Assembly (NCBI RefSeq): GCF_019355395.1
Contig: NZ_CP048829.1
Location: 868,001-932,000, forward strand
Source: Chordicoccus furentiruminis
Lineage (GTDB): Bacteria; Bacillota; Clostridia; Lachnospirales; Lachnospiraceae
Length of the DNA: 64,000 bases
Direction of reading: 5' to 3'
The notes beneath the pieces were generated by a model. That model saw only the letters and a program-made list of their open reading frames with translations, ran no database searches and was not told the origin of the DNA. Made by a program: the position numbers and the translations under genes. Below are positions 8,537-17,253 of the stretch, one piece after another (within the stretch, counting starts at the first letter, position 1; the number at the start of each line of letters is the position of its first letter).

Positions 8537-9334
8537 ATGCGTGTTACGGGCATGACCTCATATCTGATGCATTATCTTGACCTGCGGGGACTGATTCTGA
8601 TGCTTCTGGTCGCCTCCTGCGCGATCGGAGCGTCGCTGGTCCTGATCTATCTCCGGACCGTCCGCCTCTCGAAGCGCTACACGCCGGATACGCGGGGCGC
8701 GTTCATCCGTGATGAATTCGCCTCGCTGTCCGAGCGGTTCTATGAGCTGATCTTTTCGAGCACATCCATCCTTCTTTTTGTCGGGATTTACTTCACGATC
8801 GATTATTTCGGCATCGCCGTCAGCTACCGGAATATCTGGGCGAAGTACAGCAGCTTCCTTCTGCTCGGCTTTATTCTCGCATCGGTCATTCTCAACTCCT
8901 TCATCGACAGCAAGGTGGTGCCGCTCGTCAACGTACGCCCCGGCGAACGAAGCGCGATGCGGCTGCTGGGCATGATCTACATGCTCTTCATCTTCGTCTA
9001 CATCAAGTTCATCTACCAGGACGACAATTACGACACGATCATTCTTTACTTTCTGACTCTGGTCATCGGACGCTTCGTCTACTTCGACACATCCCTTGAA
9101 TCCTTCAGCAAGGCGATGCAGGACGCGCTCCGCAACACGCCCCTTTTGATCCTCGCCCTGCTCTGCACCGGCATCATGGCGTTCTGCGGCTTTCACGCCG
9201 GCTACCTGATGAAGGCGAACGGCGTCGTGCTCAGCCTTTTCATCGCCCATCTCTTCCTCGTGACGGTCATCACGGTTGTGCACCGGAGCGGCATGCTGAA
9301 CGGAGTCGGGAAGGAGAAACATCTCACATCGTAA
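8537..9334 (+). CDS. Polytopic membrane protein of unknown function
   Basis: 265 residues with about seven predicted transmembrane helices: near 16-37, 70-90, 105-125, 143-160, 165-180, 202-220 and 228-247. An acidic loop lies between the first two. I recognise no family motif. The GGAGG site precedes the ATG at 8537, and the gene follows the LCP ligase by 17 bases. A role in envelope biology is possible from context only. Confidence 0.75.
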   Translation: MRVTGMTSYLMHYLDLRGLILMLLVASCAIGASLVLIYLRTVRLSKRYTPDTRGAFIRDEFASLSERFYELIFSSTSILLFVGIYFTIDYFGIAVSYRNIWAKYSSFLLLGFILASVILNSFIDSKVVPLVNVRPGERSAMRLLGMIYMLFIFVYIKFIYQDDNYDTIILYFLTLVIGRFVYFDTSLESFSKAMQDALRNTPLLILALLCTGIMAFCGFHAGYLMKANGVVLSLFIAHLFLVTVITVVHRSGMLNGVGKEKHLTS

Positions 9335-9368
9335 CGGCCGCCTTGATACACGTCCGGAATTGAAGTCC

Positions 9369-9412
9369 GCTCTTGCCTGATTCGCTCCCTGAGCAGGTAA
9401 GGGCGGCTTTCG
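9369..9412 (+). terminator. Probable terminator after the LCP operon
   Basis: An 11-bp stem (9369-9379 with 9394-9404, including G-U pairs) is followed by GGCTTTCG. The T-run is short, so this is a moderate call. Confidence 0.5.
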
Positions 9413-9523
9413 TCTCCTCCGGATCGTCCTTCCCTCCCTCTCACGCCTCCCGGACTGCCATCCCCGCCAGAGGCTCCGGGATCAGTTCCAGACAAGGCAC
9501 CCCCCTCCTTCTTCCGGACATAC

Positions 9524-11227
9524 TCACCACAAAAGACCCCTGCACCGGTTGAGGGCCGCGGCCAGCTCCTCTTTTCTCGGTTTCGCCATATTGCCGGAGA
9601 CGCTGCTGCCTGCCTTTTCATAAAGCCCGAACCCTTCCCTCTCGAAGGATCTTTCCCAGTCTCCGACCAGCGAGGCGACACTGTTGTGCCCGTTCATCCG
9701 GCTTTGCGCCATCAGGACAAATGTCTCCGCAAGGCACTCGCTCTGCTCCCCGTCCACCAGCTGTTCCACAAGTCTTAAATCCGTCTCGCCCCGTCCGATC
9801 ACAAAGCCCTCCTTTCCGAGGTTCTTGTGCTTGACGCGTCCTTTGTATTCCTCGAAGTCGCGTCCCGGCCGCGGGCAGCGGTTCCGGGCGTCCGGCATCC
9901 GGAGCACGGTCTTTTCCCTGCCTGCAGCCGAAGCAAGTTCTCTTACGCGCACCGTGACATCCTTCGGTTCGTAGCGGTCCATCTGGATCACCGTGTCCGC
10001 CTCGCCGAAGAACGCGCCTGAGCTCCCCGCCACAAGGATCGTGCTGACCCCTGCCTGTGTGAACAGAGCGCGCATGCGGCCGGAAAACGGCGTGATCGGC
10101 TCTTCCTCTGCGGATACAATCCGCTGCATCCGTTCGTCGCGTACCATGAAGTTCGTCGCGCAGGTATCCTCATCCATCAGAAGCGTCTTCGCGCCGCACT
10201 CCAGCGCCTCGACGACAGCTGCGGCCTGAGACGTGCTGCCGCTCGCGTTCTCCGTCGAGAAGTCTCTCGTATCCTTTCCATTCGGAAGATGATTGATAAA
10301 AAGGGAAATGTCATCCCGGCTGACACACCGGCCGTCCTCCGCCCGCACCTTGACGGCCGATTCATCCGTCACGACCAGTTCACGTCCGTCCCCGGCGATG
10401 TGGTTGTAGACGCCCCGTTCCAGTGCTTTCAGAAGCGTCGACTTTCCGTGGTAGCCGCCCCCGATGATCAGCGTGACACCCCGGCGGATTCCCATGCCCG
10501 TGACGTCTCCGCGGTGCGGCAGTCCGATGGTCACACGGTCCTCATCGGGCGACCGGAACGGAACGGAATCCCGGAGCGGACTCTGGGAGATGCCGCTCTC
10601 CCTGGGAAGAACCACGCCGTCGGCGACAAACGCGCAGAGGTTCCGCCGTTTCAGTTCCTCTCGCAGAAAGGCCTGATCCTCCGCCAGATCGGTCACACGC
10701 CGCACCGCCTCTTCCGGATACGCCGAAAAAACAGCCGACGACTCGACGCATCCCGGAAGATAGTCAAAAAGCATTTTCTCCAGCTCGCCGGCCAGTACCG
10801 TTCTCCCCGCGGCTGGAAAACCGGCAAAAAACCGCAGCGTCACATCGCCTTTTGCGCTGATCTGGCAGGCGCTGCGGTCCAGGATCTCCTGACCCGGGCG
10901 GCTCGCGCTCAGCCGTCCGCTCTTTCCCGATCCTCTCGCCCTGCCGGATACGTCGTCCAGCTTCCTCCCGAAGCGCCGCAGAATCATATCCTGCAGCGCG
11001 ACGCGATTCTCATATCTTCCGCAGTCCGCTGCCGGCCATCCGGCGCGATCCGCCCTCACCGTCACCTTCAGATCCGAGGGCGCCGCGAACGGATCACCCT
11101 GGACATGCACGATGTGAAGCACATAGCTGCCGAAATCGTAGCTGCCGCGCAGCGACTTGTAGGCCGGATAACCTCTGTGGTCGATGCTCCGCATCGCCCT
11201 GAGCAGTTCCTGTTTTGTCTGTATCAT
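9524..11227 (-). CDS. ABC-class predicted ATPase (ABC_ATPase/COG3044 family)
   Basis: 567 residues, standard for this family of soluble, single-chain ABC-class ATPases. Visible motifs are the P-loop GGGYHGKSTLLKALE near residue 252, a signature-like STSQAAAVVEAL, and Walker B TLLMDEDTCATNFM near 345, with AGVSTILVAGSSGAFF after it. The N-terminal 220 residues are family specific. No membrane partner is adjacent. The cellular role of the family is not established; links to nucleotide or RNA metabolism are conjecture. It is followed at 11366 by an exonuclease on the same strand. Confidence 0.88.
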   Translation of the reverse strand: MIQTKQELLRAMRSIDHRGYPAYKSLRGSYDFGSYVLHIVHVQGDPFAAPSDLKVTVRADRAGWPAADCGRYENRVALQDMILRRFGRKLDDVSGRARGSGKSGRLSASRPGQEILDRSACQISAKGDVTLRFFAGFPAAGRTVLAGELEKMLFDYLPGCVESSAVFSAYPEEAVRRVTDLAEDQAFLREELKRRNLCAFVADGVVLPRESGISQSPLRDSVPFRSPDEDRVTIGLPHRGDVTGMGIRRGVTLIIGGGYHGKSTLLKALERGVYNHIAGDGRELVVTDESAVKVRAEDGRCVSRDDISLFINHLPNGKDTRDFSTENASGSTSQAAAVVEALECGAKTLLMDEDTCATNFMVRDERMQRIVSAEEEPITPFSGRMRALFTQAGVSTILVAGSSGAFFGEADTVIQMDRYEPKDVTVRVRELASAAGREKTVLRMPDARNRCPRPGRDFEEYKGRVKHKNLGKEGFVIGRGETDLRLVEQLVDGEQSECLAETFVLMAQSRMNGHNSVASLVGDWERSFEREGFGLYEKAGSSVSGNMAKPRKEELAAALNRCRGLLW

Positions 11228-11365
11228 GGATCCTCATCCTCCCGTTTGTCATTCATTCGAAAAGCCTTCGCGGTCGGAATACGGTCAGCTCCGTACGCCG
11301 CGTCACTTAAAAGGCGCGCTGCGCCATCCTCTGCTGCGGCACCGTATTCCCGCCGGCGCTCATCA

Positions 11366-11896
11366 TCAAAGCCTGTACATCCTGATAAAGGATCCGGCGT
11401 CGGCTCCGTCCCGGATGTACCGCAGCAGAATTTCCGCGCATGCCCGGCTGTCGCTGTCCGCATGGTGATGATCGAGTCCGATCCCGTAGTAGCCGCACAG
11501 ACTGTTCAGGCTGTGACTGACACCGGGGAGCACGCGCCGCCCCATCTGTACTGTGCAGAGATAGCGGACAGACGATTTCCATCTGATCCCGTAGGCGTTC
11601 AGACATTTTTTCAGAACGCCCATATCGAACACGGCGTTATGCGCCACCAGCAGGCCGCTGGACATCACCGGTTCGATCCTCCGCCATATCTCCGGAAAAG
11701 CCGGTGCTTTCCCGGCCTCCTCCGCACTGATCCCCGTGAGATTCACATTGAAAGAGTCAAAATACGTCTCCGGATTGACCAGAGAATAGAACTCATCCGT
11801 CACAGAGCCGTCTTCAACGACCGTGATGCCGATCGCACTCATCCGATGGTTCATCCGGTTTGGCGTCTCCACATCAAACGCTATATATCGAGACAT
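11366..11896 (-). CDS. DEDDh 3'-5' exonuclease (DNA polymerase III epsilon-like)
   Basis: 176 residues. Exo I motif AFDVETPN (Asp and Glu metal ligands) lies near residue 7, Exo II LLVAHNAVFDMGVLKK near 83, and Exo III HHHADSDSRACAEILL near 143 with the catalytic His-Asp. It is a stand-alone domain without a polymerase. A GGAGG site sits 7 bases before the start. It likely trims single-stranded DNA or RNA ends. Confidence 0.88.
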   Translation of the reverse strand: MSRYIAFDVETPNRMNHRMSAIGITVVEDGSVTDEFYSLVNPETYFDSFNVNLTGISAEEAGKAPAFPEIWRRIEPVMSSGLLVAHNAVFDMGVLKKCLNAYGIRWKSSVRYLCTVQMGRRVLPGVSHSLNSLCGYYGIGLDHHHADSDSRACAEILLRYIRDGADAGSFIRMYRL

Positions 11897-12021
11897 CGCT
11901 TCCTCCCGTTTTTCCCAGACCGCCTGCGGGTTTTCGCTCCGAAGGCGTCAGTTCCATTAAACGGTTTCATCATCCGAAATGTCAACCTCGGACAGAAACA
12001 TTCTCCGCCGGGATCGACACG

Positions 12022-12046
12022 AAAAAAAGAGCTGCGGCGGCAGCTC
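12022..12046 (-). terminator. Terminator of the eut operon
   Basis: A perfect 7-bp stem (GAGCTGC / GCAGCTC) with a four-base loop is followed on the minus strand by seven T. It lies 54 bases after the last eut gene and closes the operon. Confidence 0.9.
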
Positions 12047-12099
12047 CTTCTGTCTGAATCTTCTGTCCTGTTACAGCGGCATGAAACGGCGCGGAGCGG

Positions 12100-12624
12100 T
12101 CACAGGCCGGCGTTCTGTTCCTCCCCGGAACGAGGCTGCCAGTCCGGAAGCCCGAGATGCTGTCTCTCCTTTGCCTCCTCAAGCGAGATCCGCTCCGGTT
12201 CATCGGCCAGATAGGCCTTCAGCTCATCGATGCCCTCCCCGGTCACATTGTTGACATAAAAAATCCGTTCGCAGTTGGAATTCTGAAGCCAGCGTGTCAC
12301 CATGGGAAGATTGGCGTAGGGCGAATCGATCTTGGTGATGATGCCGATCAGCGGCCGGTTCAGAAAACAGTTGCAGTTCGGCTCAAACAGGCTGAACGGC
12401 TCGTCGGCGGCGCAGACGATCGCCACCACGTCCGCCTCAAAAGAAAAACAGGCCAGCCCGACGCCTACCTGCTTGGATTCCGAGTACTCGCCCGGCGTAT
12501 CGATGGTTTCTCCGCCGGCATATGTATACTGTGTCTTATGGTAATGGAGTTTTTCTCCCTTCAGTGCCTGCGTGAGAGAGGTCTTCCCCGCCTCACTCCG
12601 GCCCATCAGAAACATTCTCTTCAT
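12100..12624 (-). CDS. eutP: EutP/PduV-type small GTPase-like protein, distal copy
   Basis: 174 residues. The P-loop is GRSEAGKTSL near residue 9; switch-like TIDTPGEY follows near 41 and ITKIDSP (NKxD equivalent) near 97. EutP has been reported as an acetate kinase-like or GTPase-like factor; PduV is linked to microcompartment positioning. This copy ends the operon and differs from the copy at 29086. It has a C-terminal extension after DELKAYLADEP that the other copy lacks. The start at 12624 follows AAGGGATC. Confidence 0.88.
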   Translation of the reverse strand: MKRMFLMGRSEAGKTSLTQALKGEKLHYHKTQYTYAGGETIDTPGEYSESKQVGVGLACFSFEADVVAIVCAADEPFSLFEPNCNCFLNRPLIGIITKIDSPYANLPMVTRWLQNSNCERIFYVNNVTGEGIDELKAYLADEPERISLEEAKERQHLGLPDWQPRSGEEQNAGL

Positions 12625-12647
12625 CGCGATCCCTTATCGACCTGCCG

Positions 12648-13079
12648 TCAGCTCTCCGTAATCTCGCATACCGTGAAATGCAGCACATCCCGGACAAAGG
12701 AGGATACCCCCTCCAGCGCCGCCCGCACCTCGGAACGCTGACCCGTAAGAATCAGCGCGCCGCCGAAGCGGTCCATGAACGCGATCTCGACGCCGCCGGA
12801 CTTCAGTGCGATATCCGCCGCGACGACCGTCAGCTCCCAGGGAGTGAACTTCATAAGGCCGATGCTGTCCCCCGTATGATCCTCTCCTTCGTGAACGCCG
12901 ATATGGAGTCCGAGATTGTGATACACCTCGGTCTGGGAGACGCCGATCAGATGGGCAAGGCTCATCTCCCGTCCGGGCACTCTCACACGCACCTCGCGGA
13001 GCTTCTTTGTCTGTCCCGGAACGTAATGATCCCGGAACAGCTCCTTCAGCAGTTCGTCTTTCGTCAGTTTCCGGCTCAA
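12648..13079 (-). CDS. EutS-like circularly permuted BMC shell protein with N-terminal extension
   Basis: 143 residues, about 30 longer than EutS. The extra N-terminus (MSRKLTKDELLKELFRDHYV) looks like an amphipathic helix. The rest matches the permuted BMC fold: EMSLAHLIG, SIGLMKFTPWELTVVAADIA, AFMDRFGGALILTG and SFVRDVLHFTVCEI. EutS/PduU proteins form hexamers in the shell facets or edges, with a beta-barrel cap. The start is TTG at 13079 behind AGGAGGCGC. It is the third EutS-type gene of the locus. Confidence 0.88.
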   Translation of the reverse strand: MSRKLTKDELLKELFRDHYVPGQTKKLREVRVRVPGREMSLAHLIGVSQTEVYHNLGLHIGVHEGEDHTGDSIGLMKFTPWELTVVAADIALKSGGVEIAFMDRFGGALILTGQRSEVRAALEGVSSFVRDVLHFTVCEITES

Positions 13080-13089
13080 ACAGCGCCTC

Positions 13090-13452
13090 CTATCGTCTCG
13101 TGACGGGGCAGACTACATAGCCGAGCACGTCACGGAAATAGTTCACCACCTCGGTGATGGCCGAGGTCACGTCCGCGATCTCTCCCGAGATGATCAGCGT
13201 GCCTGTGAAGCGGTCCGCGAAACCGAGATAGACGTCCCCGCTCTTGACCGCGATGTCGGAGGCGATCACCGCCGACTCCGGCGGCGTCATGTTCATGATC
13301 CCGATCGCTGAGGACCCGTAGTCGATCGCCGGGTTCATGCCCAGCTTCTGGTAGATGATGGGAGACGGGCCGCCCATGACATGGGCCAGTGTGATCTCCT
13401 TTCCTGCCACCGTCTCCTGCACGATGCGGATCTGATCATGACTGTCCTGCAT
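13090..13452 (-). CDS. eutS: EutS microcompartment shell protein (second copy)
   Basis: 120 residues. It has the permuted BMC domain with EITLAHVMG, SSAIGIMNMTPPESAVIASDIA and GFADRFTGTLIISGE. The start at 13452 is set by AGGAGGAAGAAA; a longer upstream frame lacks a site. It is intermediate in length between the 117-residue copy at 29546 and the extended copy at 12648. The three are distinct enough to build mixed shells. Confidence 0.9.
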   Translation of the reverse strand: MQDSHDQIRIVQETVAGKEITLAHVMGGPSPIIYQKLGMNPAIDYGSSAIGIMNMTPPESAVIASDIAVKSGDVYLGFADRFTGTLIISGEIADVTSAITEVVNYFRDVLGYVVCPVTRR

Positions 13453-13565
13453 TTTCTTCCTCCTGAATATGTCCCGGAACGGTCTCGCCGGGGCGAGCCC
13501 GCTGATAACCGTCCGGGACATTTTAATCCTGCACTGAAAGCACTCGCACGCTTTCTTTCTGTTCC

Positions 13566-13581
13566 GGCGGCGCCTTCGCCG
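13566..13581 (-). other. Intercistronic GC hairpin between eutQ and eutS
   Basis: A perfect 6-bp GC stem (GCGGCG/CGCCGC) with a four-base loop and no T-tract. It lies in the 160-base gap between eutQ and the second eutS. It could be an mRNA processing or stabilising element. Confidence 0.35.
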
Positions 13582-13612
13582 CAGCTCAGGTCACCGCCGT
13601 ATTCCTGACTTC

Positions 13613-14062
13613 TCAGGCGAGATCAGCCCAGTTCGCCGGATAGACGAAGTAAGCGTATCTGCACTTGTCCGGAGTCTGGAAATGAATGTGGCTGTTCTTC
13701 GGAATGTAGATGATGTCGCCCGCCTGGCCCGAGACGATCCGGCCGTCGATCTCAATCTCCAGATTGCCTTCCAGCACCAGATCATACTCGTCGTAGGTCA
13801 GCGTCCACTCGAAGCTGGTATGATCGAGCTCCATGATGCCGCAGCCCATCCGCGGCGCCTCGTCCAGAGTCGTCACATCCTTCAGCGCGACGCCGTCCTG
13901 CTGGAACCTCTCGCACTTCACCGTCGAGGTCTTGATTCCGATGATGCCGCTCGGATCCACCGTCTTCTCGAACCCGCAGTCCTCTTCCCTGCTGTCCGGC
14001 TTGACGGACTGCTCAATCACCTTCGTGATAATCTCACGAATCATCTCTTCGCTGATATTCAT
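13613..14062 (-). CDS. eutQ: EutQ cupin-fold protein
   Basis: 149 residues. The N-terminal helix (MNISEEMIREIITKVIEQ) resembles a microcompartment encapsulation peptide. A linker follows, then a cupin barrel with ELDHTSFEWTLTYDEYDLVL, GQAGDIIYIPKNSHIHF and YAYFVYPANW. In Salmonella, EutQ is reported to have acetate kinase activity, making ATP from acetyl phosphate. It lies between eutH and the eutS copy. Confidence 0.9.
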   Translation of the reverse strand: MNISEEMIREIITKVIEQSVKPDSREEDCGFEKTVDPSGIIGIKTSTVKCERFQQDGVALKDVTTLDEAPRMGCGIMELDHTSFEWTLTYDEYDLVLEGNLEIEIDGRIVSGQAGDIIYIPKNSHIHFQTPDKCRYAYFVYPANWADLA

Positions 14063-14092
14063 ATGCCGTTCCTTTCATCAGCGACCCTCAGA

Positions 14093-15289
14093 TCACTCGG
14101 TCGCCGTTGCCTTAACCTTTTCAAGAAGCTTCGGAGACAGGATGTTCGCCACGATGAGGGCGGTGATGCCTGCCGTCAGCTTGCCGATGATAACCGGAGT
14201 GACCATCGTCTGATTCACGCCGGCCGTGAAGCCGAGGTGATCGCCGAACACGAATGCCGCGGACACAGCGAACGCCACGTTGAGCAGCTTGCCCTTGGGA
14301 TCCATGCCGCTGAAGATATTGAACATCGCGATATTGTTCGCAAGGTTGGCCACCATACCGGCGGATGCCGTCTCATTGATGCCGAGAGCGCTGCCGAGCT
14401 TCTTCAGCGCACCGCCGAAGGTACGGGTAATCCACTCCACCATCGGGAAGGCGCCGATCAGCACGATACCGATCTGACCGCATGTCAGAAGACCGGAATC
14501 AAGCGGTGACAGTCCTGTCGTCGCGTCCTTGGTCGCCATCTGGTCGAACAGCGGGAACATAATGCCGGTGATCTGCTCGAATACCGCAATCGCCGTCAGG
14601 GCGGTGATGACAACCGTCACGCCCGTGCCGAACTTGTTGAAGCCGTTGATCATCTTCGCCGGTGCGACCCAGAGGCCGAACACGATGAGACCCGCGATGA
14701 TGATGACGGGGATCAGGTTCTGAAGGATCCGGACGATGGAGAGCTTGTACGGGGTCATCGCCGTCATCGCGATGCCGCCGATTACGCAGCCGATGGGGAT
14801 CGTGATCATACCCGCGAGAACGCCGGCGCCCAGATAGCCTCTGTCCTTCTTGTCGATGATGCCGAGCGCGACAGGAATCGTGAAGACGATGGTCGGTCCC
14901 ATCATGGTGCCGAGGATCAGTCCGGCGAAATTCCCGATCGCCTGGTCACCGGCCAGCTGCATGGCCAGCGGGTAACCACCCATGTCGCAGGCCAGAAGCG
15001 TGGTGGCGAACATGGACGGATCAGCGCCGAAAACCGTGTAGATCGGCTTGATGATCGGTCCGAGCACCTGTGCCAGCACCGGCGCAGCCGCCACAACGCC
15101 CGCCATAGACAGCGCCAGCGGTCCGATCGCGTTGAAGCCTTCCTCAAACTTCTCACCGTATCCCTTTTTGTTGCCGCGGATCTTGTCGACCGCGCCGACA
15201 ATCATGAAAATCATCATGATCATCATGATGACGGAGTTGATCGACAGATTGTGTACCCAGTTCGATACACTTGATGTAAACTCACCCAT
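14093..15289 (-). CDS. eutH: EutH ethanolamine transporter
   Basis: 398 residues, normal for the family. It is strongly hydrophobic with about ten or eleven helices, beginning INSVIMMIMMIFMIVGAVDKIRGNKKGYGEKFEEG. The conserved segments ALSMAGVVAAAPVLAQVLGP and DPSMFATTLLACDMGGY are present. EutH imports ethanolamine, especially at low external pH. The start at 15289 follows GAGAGGAGCTGC. Confidence 0.95.
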   Translation of the reverse strand: MGEFTSSVSNWVHNLSINSVIMMIMMIFMIVGAVDKIRGNKKGYGEKFEEGFNAIGPLALSMAGVVAAAPVLAQVLGPIIKPIYTVFGADPSMFATTLLACDMGGYPLAMQLAGDQAIGNFAGLILGTMMGPTIVFTIPVALGIIDKKDRGYLGAGVLAGMITIPIGCVIGGIAMTAMTPYKLSIVRILQNLIPVIIIAGLIVFGLWVAPAKMINGFNKFGTGVTVVITALTAIAVFEQITGIMFPLFDQMATKDATTGLSPLDSGLLTCGQIGIVLIGAFPMVEWITRTFGGALKKLGSALGINETASAGMVANLANNIAMFNIFSGMDPKGKLLNVAFAVSAAFVFGDHLGFTAGVNQTMVTPVIIGKLTAGITALIVANILSPKLLEKVKATATE

Positions 15290-15468
15290 TGCAGCTCCTC
15301 TCCATTATATTCCCTTTTTGTCACATCCGTTATCCGGAGCTCCGCTTCTTTTCAAGTCTCTTCCTGCTGTCAGCCAAGCCGCGGGCTTCCGGTTTCCGCT
15401 GCTCCGGAGAATCGGCTGATCCTCCGTTTTCTGATGTAACCCGTACGTTTTTCACGAAACCGCCCGGG

Positions 15469-16008
15469 TCACGCCAGCCGTTTCAGTAACTCCTTCGAGG
15501 GATGCGGAATCACAGCCGTACCGATCAGGCGGTCCGTGCTGTTCTTCGCCCTCTCGACAGCGGCCTCAACCGATCCCACCTCCCCGGTCAGCGTCACATA
15601 TCCCTTCCCGCCGATGGCGTAGCCGATATGCACCCTGATCAGGACAATGTTCGCCGCTTTCGCGGCCGCGTCCGCCGCTGTCACCGCCGCGGCGACAGTG
15701 CGGGTTTCCAGTACACCGAGCGCTCCGTAAGCGGAGGGCTGCGTCTTTCCCCTGACCGCCGGGATAACCGCCGGATGGACGTTGGGAAGCAAAAGGGAGT
15801 CCACGACATTCCCGCCTCCCCGGCTGATTCCCTCCGCCACCGCGGTTTTCACATCTCCGGTTTCTCCTCCGATCAGGATCAGATACTTGCCCGGACAGGT
15901 CGTGGCGGACCGGAGCAGCTCGACCCGTGCGGATTTCACCATATAGTCGCAGGTCTCTATGCCTTTGGCAATGCTGTTCAGTTCAACCATCCCGATGGCG
16001 AGCTTCAT
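15469..16008 (-). CDS. PduT-like tandem BMC shell protein with Fe-S-type cysteine
   Basis: 179 residues containing two BMC domains (about 1-90 and 96-175), so it should form a trimeric pseudohexamer. Domain 1 carries TTCPGKYLILIGGETGDV. Its Cys38 sits at the same position and in the same CPGK context as the PduT cysteine that binds a [4Fe-4S] cluster at the trimer axis. Domain 2 has YGALGVLETRTVAAAVTAAD. In PduT the cluster is thought to move electrons across the shell. The 180-base gap to eutH shows no clear terminator. Confidence 0.88.
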   Translation of the reverse strand: MKLAIGMVELNSIAKGIETCDYMVKSARVELLRSATTCPGKYLILIGGETGDVKTAVAEGISRGGGNVVDSLLLPNVHPAVIPAVRGKTQPSAYGALGVLETRTVAAAVTAADAAAKAANIVLIRVHIGYAIGGKGYVTLTGEVGSVEAAVERAKNSTDRLIGTAVIPHPSKELLKRLA

Positions 16009-16054
16009 GCTCCGCTCCTTCCCGCTCCGCTCCCGGCCTGATCCGGCCGGCCGC

Positions 16055-16327
16055 TTATTTCACAATCTCAAGATCGTCAACGATTCCGACCACAGTGGCA
16101 TCGACGGGAATTTTCATGTCATCGACAGCGCTCCGCGCGGAACTGCCTCCGACGACGATAACCGTCTCACCCACGCCCGCGCCGATGATATCCGCGGCAA
16201 CGATCGGCGTACTTTCCGTTTCTCCGTTCCGGACATCGATCGGCTGAACCAGCAGCAGTTTCAGTCCGGCCAGCTTCTCATCCTTCCGGGTTGCCCAGAT
16301 ATTCCCGATGACCTTTGCTACCCTCAT
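16055..16327 (-). CDS. eutN: EutN/CcmL-type pentameric vertex protein
   Basis: 90 residues. It begins MRVAKVIGNIWATRKDEKLAG, the standard BMC-P start, and later has DIIGAGVGETVIVVGGSSAR. These pentamers cap the vertices of the icosahedral shell. It follows the Cys-rich gene by 20 bases with an AGGAGG site. Confidence 0.95.
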   Translation of the reverse strand: MRVAKVIGNIWATRKDEKLAGLKLLLVQPIDVRNGETESTPIVAADIIGAGVGETVIVVGGSSARSAVDDMKIPVDATVVGIVDDLEIVK

Positions 16328-16347
16328 TTCACATCCTCCTGTGGCCT

Positions 16348-17202
16348 TTACTCATTGACCAGACGAATATTGCGCTTCGATGCCGCGTCCTTCGCCAGAT
16401 CGGTCAGGATATTTCCCTTCCGCAGGTGAATGCATGTGACCTTTTCTCTGTCCGCCTCGATGATATCACGCTCCGTGATCACCTTCTTCGTGATCCGGAT
16501 CTCCTTTTCCGCCTTCTGCGGCTTTTCGCCGCAGCAGCCGACCTTTTCACCGGTATCACAGGAGGCGGTCACGCCGCATTCTGAAGAAGCACACGCTTCT
16601 CCCTGCTTCCCGCATCCGCAGCCGGAAACAAGTCCCAGCACGCAGTCCTCGATCTGTTCTCTTTCACAGACGGCCAGCCCTGATTTCACAAGAAGATCCA
16701 GCTTCCGGCTCATCATCTCATAATAGGGCGCGGGAGCCGTTCCGCGATAGCGGAACAGTTCGACCTGATCCTTCAGCACATAGAGCTTCTTCCCGCCGAG
16801 CAGAGCCCGGATTGCCAGCGACGTATAAGGCGTATCTCCTTCACCTGAGGCGATCTTCGCCATCGCGTCAACGGTCAGATTGAACAGAATGACCGACTGG
16901 ATCCGGTCAAGATCAACCGCATACTCTTCCGCCAGCGCGCATTCCGTCCGGAAATGCTCCTTAAGCCGGCTGCTTTCAAGCAGTTCATGACAAACGGTGC
17001 CGTGTTCCTGTGTCAGAATCAGCAGCCCGGGCCGGTCATCATCTGAATCCGCCCCGGATCCGCCCGCGCACGATGCGCTGCACGCATCACAGCCTGCGGA
17101 ACCGCCGCCGAGACACGCGGCGACGTCTTCAGCCGTCACGTTCCGACCGATCTTCTCCTTGACGCGGGCGACGATCTGATCGATCAGTTCCTGTCTCTCC
17201 AA
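16348..17202 (-). CDS. Cys-rich eut-operon protein of the TIGR02536-like family
   Basis: 284 residues from a TTG start at 17202, which sits behind AAAGGAGG; the longer frame has no such site. The N-terminal helix ERQELIDQIVARVKEKIG resembles an encapsulation peptide. It is followed by a Cys cluster (C30, C38, C41, C45). The core (about 57-190) resembles a flavoprotein-like fold known from clostridial eut operons. A second cluster (C195, C197, C204, C209, C215, C223, C224) interrupts the protein before the conserved C-terminal part KKVITERDIIEADREK. Function of the family is unknown. The two Cys blocks look like metal or Fe-S binding insertions. Confidence 0.75.
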   Translation of the reverse strand: MERQELIDQIVARVKEKIGRNVTAEDVAACLGGGSAGCDACSASCAGGSGADSDDDRPGLLILTQEHGTVCHELLESSRLKEHFRTECALAEEYAVDLDRIQSVILFNLTVDAMAKIASGEGDTPYTSLAIRALLGGKKLYVLKDQVELFRYRGTAPAPYYEMMSRKLDLLVKSGLAVCEREQIEDCVLGLVSGCGCGKQGEACASSECGVTASCDTGEKVGCCGEKPQKAEKEIRITKKVITERDIIEADREKVTCIHLRKGNILTDLAKDAASKRNIRLVNE

Positions 17203-17253
17203 AGTACCTCCTTTCCTCTGGTTTTTTCCAGAAAGGCATATCACGCCGGCTCG

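Noticed and set aside
10289-12214. 641-codon plus-strand frame
   Set aside because: It lies antisense to the ABC ATPase and exonuclease, both with clear motifs; composition is Arg/His-rich and shadow-like.
15290-15468. A third ANTAR leader upstream of eutH
   Set aside because: The gap has no paired G-N-N-G-N-A hairpins and no T-tract terminator.
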